This document shows, in pieces, positions 58,622-64,000 of a stretch of DNA of 64,000 nucleotides (position 1 is its first letter; the number at the start of each line of letters is the position of its first letter). Origin of the DNA: Oceanospirillum sp048265165. GTDB taxonomy: Bacteria; Pseudomonadota; Gammaproteobacteria; Pseudomonadales; Halomonadaceae. Location of the stretch: positions 682,001-746,000 of the forward strand of contig NZ_JBLXCD010000002.1 of the NCBI RefSeq assembly GCF_048265165.1, read 5' to 3'. The position numbers and the translations under genes were made by a program. The notes beneath the pieces were generated by a model, which was not told the DNA's origin, searched no databases, and saw only the letters and a program-made list of their open reading frames with translations.

Positions 58622-59560
58622 TTACGGCAGGCTCGCTTCAGGAATCTCCTGCTTCATAGATAATCGGGATGGGTCCCATTGGTCGGCAGCCCAGTGAAGA
58701 ATATCAGAGTAAGCGCAGGCCTGTATCTCCTGCTCCGGAAAAACCTGCAGTGCGGCAAGCGCTCTTAGCAGGAGTTGATGCTTCTCTTTGCTATTGATTG
58801 CCGGTGCCAGGTTCTGTTTGCTCAGCTTCTGACCATTGGCCTGAACGATCACGGGAATATGGGCATAGGTTGGCGGGCTGATATTCAGGTGTTTCAGCAG
58901 TTGCAGCTGGCGCGGGGTACTTTCCAGAATATCATAGCCTCGAACAACCTGATTGACCCCTTGTTCCTTGTCATCCAGCACCACCGCCAGCTGATAGGCA
59001 AAGAGTTTGTCTCGGCGTTGAATAATAAAGTCACCCACCTGATCCATCGGCCATTGGCAGGGCCCCTGGATTCTGTCTTCGATACTGAAACTACAACCAG
59101 TTTTAAGGCGAACTGCGCATTCGGCGTCAGTAGGTGGCGGGTTTTTACGGCAACTGTTTGGATATACAGTATATCCTTTAAGCTGCTTTCGACTGCACTG
59201 ACATCGGTAAGCCTGGCCCTGATCAAGCAGTTGATTTACCTGATCCTGATAGCGCTCATTCTGCTGACTCTGATACATCACCTTGCCATCCCAGAAAAGC
59301 TCAAAGGCTTCTAGAGCCTGCAGGATTGCATCGCTGGCGCCGGGCTGTTCACGGGGAGGATCGATATCTTCAATACGCATCAGCCATAAGCCGTCGTGAG
59401 CCTTCGCATCCAGATAGCTGGCCAGTGCTGCCACCAGCGAACCAAAATGCAGTGGGCCGGATGGCGTTGGAGCGAAACGGCCGACATAAGTGCCTTTCCC
59501 CGGAGTGAAAGCAGGATTAATGGTGCTGTTTTGTTGGTTATGGGGCGCATCAGAAAGCAT
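58622..59560 (-). CDS. gluQ: Glutamyl-Q tRNA(Asp) synthetase GluQRS
   Basis: Truncated glutamyl-tRNA synthetase paralogue that charges glutamate onto queuosine 34 of tRNA-Asp. 312 residues: YVGRFAPTPSGPLHFGSLVA (HIGH region, here PLHFGS), LWLMRIEDIDPPREQPGA, zinc ligands in YRCQCSRKQL and a later Tyr and Cys (YPNSC), and NGQKLSKQNLAPA (KLSK motif). It lacks the anticodon-binding domain, as expected. dksA lies just upstream on the same strand, the conserved dksA-gluQ pair. Confidence 0.96.
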   Translation of the reverse strand: MLSDAPHNQQNSTINPAFTPGKGTYVGRFAPTPSGPLHFGSLVAALASYLDAKAHDGLWLMRIEDIDPPREQPGASDAILQALEAFELFWDGKVMYQSQQNERYQDQVNQLLDQGQAYRCQCSRKQLKGYTVYPNSCRKNPPPTDAECAVRLKTGCSFSIEDRIQGPCQWPMDQVGDFIIQRRDKLFAYQLAVVLDDKEQGVNQVVRGYDILESTPRQLQLLKHLNISPPTYAHIPVIVQANGQKLSKQNLAPAINSKEKHQLLLRALAALQVFPEQEIQACAYSDILHWAADQWDPSRLSMKQEIPEASLP

Positions 59561-59620
59561 TGGAATCTTTGTTTCTACTGGTTACACGAAGGTTAAAGAG
59601 CTGTTGAAACTGACAGACAT

Positions 59621-59647
59621 AAAAAAACCAGCCGGAGCTGGTTTTTG
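59621..59647 (-). terminator. Terminator of dksA
   Basis: Minus-strand AACCAGC-TCC-GGCTGGTT type hairpin followed by TTTTTTT; separates dksA from gluQ. Confidence 0.85.
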
Positions 59648-59667
59648 TTGCTGTACATGCTGACGGA

Positions 59668-60105
59668 TTAACCGCCAATCTGACGCTCTTTTATTTCCGC
59701 CAGGGTTTTGCAGTCCACGCACAGGGTTGCCGTTGGACGTGCCTCAAGACGGCGAATACCAATTTCAATACCGCAGGACTCGCAGTAACCGTAGTCACCT
59801 TCGTCGATATCGTTAAGGGCTTCATTGATTTTTTTGATCAGCTTGCGTTCACGGTCACGGGTGCGAAGCTCCAGACTGAACTCTTCTTCCTGAGTGGCAC
59901 GATCAGCCGGGTCGGCAAAATTGTTCGCATCTTCCTGAAGGTGCTGAACTGTACGGTCAACCTCTTCCATCAACTCTTGTTTCCACTTCAGCAGAATCTG
60001 GCGGAAATGCTCCAGCTGTCCATCATTCATGTATTCTTCGCCGTCTTTAATATCATACGGAACGAATGATTTTAGCTCTGGGTTGTTGGTTGCATTCTCT
60101 GGCAT
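59668..60105 (-). CDS. dksA: RNA polymerase-binding transcription factor DksA
   Basis: Works with ppGpp at RNA polymerase secondary channel in the stringent response. 145 residues: coiled coil with the acidic tip FADPADRATQEEEFSLELRT, then the four-Cys zinc finger CESCG ... CVDCK, within YGYCESCGIEIGIRRLEARP. Length matches the E. coli protein (151). Confidence 0.97.
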   Translation of the reverse strand: MPENATNNPELKSFVPYDIKDGEEYMNDGQLEHFRQILLKWKQELMEEVDRTVQHLQEDANNFADPADRATQEEEFSLELRTRDRERKLIKKINEALNDIDEGDYGYCESCGIEIGIRRLEARPTATLCVDCKTLAEIKERQIGG

Positions 60106-60405
60106 ACGACTGCCCCATCATATTATGTTGTTGGTGGTCTGGGGGATGCCCGCCGATAAATAGTCCATCATTGGCACCCTCAGCAACGGACAAAATCCTG
60201 TCACGTTTTTGAAAGCCATGCTTATTTAGCTGAAAAGTAAGAAAAAAGCAAATTCTGAGGCGAATTTATACAGTTTTTTACATTTCAGAATACCGGCAAA
60301 GTGCTGGTAAAGCTGCATACTTGTTTGCTTTTCACTATGATGTTCAGCTCTGTTGAGCGTGGCTTCATAGTTGAAACCCTCTGTTTTAATATTCAGGAGT
60401 AGTGT
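60106..60405. other. Divergent intergenic region dksA / aminotransferase
   Basis: 300 bases, AT-richer toward the middle, with no ORF, hairpin or recognised box that I can support beyond AGGAG at 60395-60399 for the aminotransferase. Confidence 0.4.
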
Positions 60406-61584
60406 ATGTCACTGTCGGATTTCCAATGGGCAAGCCGTGTTGCGGATATTGCGCCTTTCCATGTCATGGCGCTGTTGGGCCGTGCCCGTGAGCTTCAGGC
60501 GGAGGGCCGGGACATTATTCATATGGAGATTGGTGAACCAGACTTTTCATCGCCTCCACAGGTGATTGAAGCTGGTCGGCAGGCGCTGGCCGACGGTCAT
60601 ACAGGCTACACTCCTGCGATGGGTATTCCTGAGTTGCGTGAGGCAATTGCAGATCATTACCAGAAAGCCTATGGCGTTAAAGTCGATCCTTCCCGTATTT
60701 TGGTAACTCCCGGAGCTTCCGGGGCTCTCTTGCTACTGGCGGCCCTGCTGGTTAACCCCGGTGATCAGGTGATGATGGCCGACCCGACTTACCCTTGTAA
60801 CCGTAATTTTATGCGTTTGTTTGAAGGTCGGTCACAGCTGGTTCCGGTAGGCGCAGATAGTCACTTTCAGCTTAATGCGGATCATATTGAACAACACTGG
60901 AATGCCAAAACCCGTGCCGCCATGCTGGCAACGCCATCCAACCCAACGGGTACCTTGGTGAACCTGGATCAGTTGACGGAAATTTCCCAGGCGGTGAGCG
61001 CGAAAAAAGGGGCCCTGATCTGTGATGAGATCTATCAGGGGCTAACCTATGGTGTTGAGGCGCAAACGGCACTGGCGGTGAATGATGACGCTTTTGTTAT
61101 CAACAGTTTTTCTAAATATTTCGGTATGACCGGTTGGCGGCTGGGCTGGTTGGTGGCTCCTGAGTGCGCTATGCCGGAACTGGAAAAGCTGGCGCAGAAT
61201 GTATTTTTGTCGGCGACGACGCCATCTCAATATGCTGCCCTGGCGGCTTTTCAGCCGGATACGATTGCTCTGCTTGAGGAACGTCGGGCAGAGTTTGCGC
61301 GGCGACGGGATTACCTGTTACCGGCGCTACGTGAGCTGGGTATGTCGATTCCGGTGACGCCGGAAGGTGCGTTTTATATCTATGCTGGTATCGATCACCT
61401 GACGGATGATAGCTTCAACTGGTGTCAGGATCTGCTGGAAGAAGAGGGGGTTGCTACAACGCCGGGGCTGGACTTTGGTATTGCCGGTGCGCGTACCACA
61501 GTGCGTTTTGCCTATGCTGCCAGCATCGATAAGCTGGAAGAGGCTGTTGAACGTATCGGACGCTTTATTCAGAAACGGGCCTAA
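60406..61584 (+). CDS. PLP-dependent class I/II aminotransferase
   Basis: 392 residues, fold type I. MEIGEPDFSSPPQVIEAGRQ, GYTPAMGIPELREAIADHYQ, PSNPTGTLVNLDQLTEISQA, and the Schiff-base lysine in INSFSKYFGMTGWRLGWLVA (Lys237), with the C-terminal RTTVRFAYAASIDKLEEAVE Arg that binds the carboxylate. Resembles aspartate/alanine-type aminotransferases, but the substrate cannot be fixed. Followed 27 bases later by sfsA. Confidence 0.92.
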   Translation: MSLSDFQWASRVADIAPFHVMALLGRARELQAEGRDIIHMEIGEPDFSSPPQVIEAGRQALADGHTGYTPAMGIPELREAIADHYQKAYGVKVDPSRILVTPGASGALLLLAALLVNPGDQVMMADPTYPCNRNFMRLFEGRSQLVPVGADSHFQLNADHIEQHWNAKTRAAMLATPSNPTGTLVNLDQLTEISQAVSAKKGALICDEIYQGLTYGVEAQTALAVNDDAFVINSFSKYFGMTGWRLGWLVAPECAMPELEKLAQNVFLSATTPSQYAALAAFQPDTIALLEERRAEFARRRDYLLPALRELGMSIPVTPEGAFYIYAGIDHLTDDSFNWCQDLLEEEGVATTPGLDFGIAGARTTVRFAYAASIDKLEEAVERIGRFIQKRA

Positions 61585-61611
61585 ACAGAAAACAGATCAG
61601 GGAAACCGAAT

Positions 61612-62370
61612 ATGCGTTGGTCATCACCACTTCAGTCGGCCACTTTGTTAAAGCGCTACAAACGTTTTATGGCAGATGTGGTGCCGAGAGATCTCTCTGG
61701 ACAACGGGAGGGTGGTGCGGAGCAGCTCACCCTGCACTGCCCCAATACCGGCTCGATGAAAAACTGTATGGGTGAGAGCTGGCGGGTCTGGTACTCCGAT
61801 TCCGGGAACCCTAAGCGTAAATATCCCTGTACCTGGGAGCTGTCAGAAACCCCCGACGGCAACCTGATCTGTGTGAACACGGCGCAGGCAAACCGAATCG
61901 TCAAGGAAGCGCTACAGAGTAAGGTTTTGGCTGAGCTTGCGGCTTACGACTCCATTAAGCCTGAAGTAAAATATGGCGCTGAAAATAGTCGGATCGATTT
62001 CCTGTTGACCGCAGAGGGGCTGCCGAACTGCTATGTCGAGGTGAAGAGCGCTACCTTGTTGGATGAGTCTTTTGGCAAGGGGCAGGGCTTTTTTCCGGAT
62101 GCGGTTACTGAACGGGGGCGTAAGCATCTGCGTGAGTTGCAGCAGATGGTGGCTGAGGGTCACCGTGCCATTCTGTTGTTCTGTGTGAATCACACAGGGA
62201 TCGACCAGATTAGTGTGGCGGACCATATTGATCCGGCCTACGGCCGGGTGCTGCGGGAAGCACTACAGGCAGGGGTTGAGGTTCTGGCCTATAAATCGTT
62301 GATAGATACTGAAACAATTCAACTTTGGCAATCTGTACCTGTTGTCTTATCTGAGCAGGCTTATTTCTGA
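61612..62370 (+). CDS. sfsA: SfsA family protein
   Basis: 252 residues. LLKRYKRFMADVV, HCPNTGSMKNCM and VEVKSATLLDESFGKGQGFF, then DAVTERGRKHLRELQQMVAE are the SfsA signature; the E-V-K element resembles PD-(D/E)xK nucleases. E. coli SfsA was named for sugar-fermentation stimulation and binds DNA. Usual neighbour of dksA. Its 3' end overlaps the convergent Rieske gene by 10 bases. Confidence 0.95.
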   Translation: MRWSSPLQSATLLKRYKRFMADVVPRDLSGQREGGAEQLTLHCPNTGSMKNCMGESWRVWYSDSGNPKRKYPCTWELSETPDGNLICVNTAQANRIVKEALQSKVLAELAAYDSIKPEVKYGAENSRIDFLLTAEGLPNCYVEVKSATLLDESFGKGQGFFPDAVTERGRKHLRELQQMVAEGHRAILLFCVNHTGIDQISVADHIDPAYGRVLREALQAGVEVLAYKSLIDTETIQLWQSVPVVLSEQAYF

Positions 62371-62720
62371 TCTTCTGCCCTAGTGCGATCAATACTCTCA
62401 GCGGTCATCAGCATTACCTCTCCGGTCTCACTGATCTCATAAGGAATCTGGCGTAGCTTTTGTCCTGTACATGGGCCGTGAATGCATTCGCCGGAGTCGA
62501 TCAGAAATTGTGCCCCGTGCATCGCACACTGAATCAACTGTTTGCTGCTGTCCAGAAACTGATCCTGTTGCCATTCAAGGTTGACGCCAAGATGCGGACA
62601 CTCATTGGCATACAGATAAAGCTTATGTTTTTTCTTTACCGCAAAGAGAGGGCCTATGGGGGTCTGAAAACCTTTACTGGTTTTGTTGCCGATATCATCC
62701 AGATTACAAAGTACGTACAT
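62361..62720 (-). CDS. Rieske [2Fe-2S] small protein
   Basis: 119 residues with the Rieske cluster site CPHLGVNLEW and CAMHGAQFLIDSGECIHGPC (C-x-H then C-x2-H), the ferredoxin-type Rieske fold of NirD/BphF-like proteins. No oxygenase subunit or reductase is adjacent, so the electron partner is unknown. Confidence 0.9.
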   Translation of the reverse strand: MYVLCNLDDIGNKTSKGFQTPIGPLFAVKKKHKLYLYANECPHLGVNLEWQQDQFLDSSKQLIQCAMHGAQFLIDSGECIHGPCTGQKLRQIPYEISETGEVMLMTAESIDRTRAEDQK

Positions 62721-62741
62721 GGTTTTTCTCTAACCGGGCAT

Positions 62742-62771
62742 AAAAAAGCCGTTTGCAGAGCAAACGGCTGA
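62742..62771 (-). terminator. Terminator downstream of the pentapeptide gene
   Basis: Minus-strand AGCCGTTTGC-TCT-GCAAACGGCT, 10-bp perfect stem, followed by TTTTTTA. Confidence 0.85.
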
Positions 62772-62891
62772 GAAGGTGGTGCGTTGTCTGATTCCGAAGT
62801 TGGATAACCTCTATTAGACTGCGCCATCATAGAAAACCGTTATGACTTTAATATGACAGCTGGAATGACAGAGATTATTAACCACTGAGGC

Positions 62892-63242
62892 TCAGCAGCA
62901 CCGGTCGTAACGCAACCGGGTGCCATGGTTCAGGGACATCACCAGCTCATCGGCTGAGATCTCTTTCGGAAAAAAGCAGCCGGATATATTGGCCTGAGCG
63001 ATGCTGGCACCTTCAAGATTTGTCTGGCTGAAGTCTATACCACGCAGATCAGCACCCCGAAAATAAGCATTGCTCATATCCAGTTTGTGGGCATTCATCT
63101 CGCGCAGATCCAGTCCTCTGAAGTCACCGCTGCGTAGATCTGTCGTCTCATCGCAGGAGCGGGCTTGATTAAAAGCCCCGATATCTTCTTCTCTTAGTAG
63201 CTTATACAGCTTGTTATCAAGCAGGTGGGGTTTTTGACTCAT
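62892..63242 (-). CDS. Pentapeptide repeat protein
   Basis: 116 residues. From about residue 38 it runs as pentapeptide repeats: GDFRG LDLRE MNAHK LDMSN, AYFRG ADLRG IDFSQ, TNLEG ASIAQ ANISG, forming a short right-handed beta-helix. N-terminal helix LLDNKLYKLLREEDIGAFNQ and C-terminal HGTRLRYDRCC flank it. Function unknown; some relatives mimic DNA against gyrase, but this one has too few repeats to infer that. Confidence 0.9.
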   Translation of the reverse strand: MSQKPHLLDNKLYKLLREEDIGAFNQARSCDETTDLRSGDFRGLDLREMNAHKLDMSNAYFRGADLRGIDFSQTNLEGASIAQANISGCFFPKEISADELVMSLNHGTRLRYDRCC

Positions 63243-63292
63243 AACCGACTCCTTTTGGCCAATGGCTACTCGCAGTATATTTGAAAGATATG

Positions 63293-64000
63293 TTACAGCC
63301 CAAACTGGCGGCGAATACTCATTAGTAGCTTGGTGCTTGCATTATCTTCGTCAGTATTGATGACGATAGTATAGTCCGTTTCATCTGCGGCGATACTATC
63401 CTGCTCTGCCAGCTGCTTATTCAGAACAGAAAGATCCGCTTCAGATGCATCATTGTTTGATGTCAGGCGTTTTTTGATCCGGCGCTCGAGTGTTTGCTCG
63501 CTTGCTGTGAATGAAAGTGTCAGAGCGGGAACTCCAAGCTGTTCCGCTTTATCACGCAGAGCATCACGCTGCCAACGTTTCAGGTTGGTGGCATCAATAA
63601 TCACAGGTGTTGCTGAATAAATGACGCAATCTGCCAGTTCTGCCAGTTTGTCATAGGTGCGCTCTGTGGCTTCCGGAGTATAGATACCGGCATCCAGCTC
63701 AGAGTGACTGTCCTGGTGTGCGCTCAGACCAAACAGGCGTTTACGCTCAACATCGGAGCGGATACGTATAACGCCCAGCTCCTTGATGACCGCCCGGCTT
63801 ATAGAGCTTTTACCTGAACCGGATACGCCATGGGTGATCAGCATAAAGGGCTGTTCAAATACGGTGTAGGATTCCGCCAGGTCGATATAGCTCTGGTAGT
63901 CCGCTTCGAGTTTGGCGCGCCCCGCTTCATCAATGGACGGGTCCAGTAGCATAAAGCGCGTTACCTTGGCACGAACCATGGCACGGTAAGCTTTGTAGAA
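63293..64000 (-). CDS. AAA-type P-loop kinase / phosphotransferase fusion (C-terminal part)
   Basis: The frame is still open at the right edge (FYKAYRAMVRAKV before the first visible Met at 63979), so the start lies outside. The visible 235 codons carry a P-loop kinase domain with Walker A GVSGSGKSSISRAVIKEL and IRSDVERKRLFGL, and lid-type RRIKKRLTSNNDASEADLS. FYKAYRAMVRAKV is typical of the junction in proteins fusing an aminoglycoside-phosphotransferase-like domain to this kinase, so the missing part is probably that domain. Substrate unknown. Confidence 0.82.
   Translation of the reverse strand, partial: FYKAYRAMVRAKVTRFMLLDPSIDEAGRAKLEADYQSYIDLAESYTVFEQPFMLITHGVSGSGKSSISRAVIKELGVIRIRSDVERKRLFGLSAHQDSHSELDAGIYTPEATERTYDKLAELADCVIYSATPVIIDATNLKRWQRDALRDKAEQLGVPALTLSFTASEQTLERRIKKRLTSNNDASEADLSVLNKQLAEQDSIAADETDYTIVINTDEDNASTKLLMSIRRQFGL

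Noticed and set aside
60160..60185. A TTGGCACC segment as sigma-54 promoter near dksA
   Set aside because: The -12 GC is out of register: no GC at ten bases after GG.

Overview
The window is a chromosomal segment of a gammaproteobacterium. The 63-64 kb order of housekeeping genes follows the pseudomonad-type backbone: smpB-ratA-rnfH-bamE-fur-recN-grpE-dnaK-dnaJ-dapB-carAB-greA-yhbY-rlmE-ftsH-folP-glmM-tpiA-secG-tRNA-Leu-tRNA-fMet-rimP-nusA-infB-rbfA-truB-rpsO-pnp, then panDCB-folK-pcnB-crcZ-cbrBA-gluQ-dksA. Protein sequences are not those of Pseudomonas itself. An ectoine-type aspartokinase and the overall gene style suggest a marine Oceanospirillales/Pseudomonadales relative (inference).
Layout. 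1-5.0 kb: start of ftsY, rsmD, a TetR regulator, coaD, a YfhL-type ferredoxin, a MATE transporter and an orphan CheW. 5.3-11.4 kb: an Ask_Ect-type aspartokinase, a 41-residue membrane miniprotein with its own sigma-54 promoter and terminator, a large orphan sensor kinase, a DUF6482-like protein and a ketopantoate reductase. 11.4-13.6 kb: a small AT-richer accessory patch next to the tmRNA gene, holding a toxin-antitoxin-like pair whose toxin is interrupted by an in-frame TGA, an unknown membrane protein with an AbiC-like N-terminus, and a long imperfect inverted repeat. 13.6-20.6 kb: ssrA and smpB (trans-translation), ratA, rnfH, bamE, fur, an inserted sulfur-oxidation-like module (Tat flavoprotein, small membrane protein, periplasmic rhodanese), recN. 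20.8-38.5 kb: heat-shock chaperones, cysE, dapB, carAB, greA, ribosome and RNA modification genes, ftsH, folP, glmM, tpiA, secG. 38.6-47.6 kb: two tRNAs and the rimP-nusA-infB-rbfA-truB-rpsO-pnp cluster. 47.7-53.2 kb: thiolase, pantothenate genes, folK, pcnB. 53.2-58.5 kb: the CbrAB carbon/nitrogen-control locus. 58.6-64 kb: gluQ, dksA, an aminotransferase, sfsA, a Rieske protein, a pentapeptide protein and the end of a kinase gene.
The main discovery is the roughly 700-base gene-free stretch between cbrB and pcnB. Read on the minus strand it has a sigma-54 promoter with exact GG-N10-GC spacing, upstream TGTTAC/GTAACA palindromes that fit CbrB binding, seven AAYAAYAA motifs and a strong intrinsic terminator, giving a transcript of about 505 nt. 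This is the architecture of CrcZ, the RNA that sequesters Hfq/Crc in pseudomonad catabolite repression. A 58-codon ORF overlapping the cbrA start matches the position of cbrX. CbrX-CbrA-CbrB-CrcZ therefore appears as a complete regulatory unit here.
Other notable points are an rpsO leader with interleaved pairing arms (pseudoknot topology) just ahead of its ribosome binding site, and an initiator tRNA with a U1-U72 mismatch instead of the usual C1-A72.
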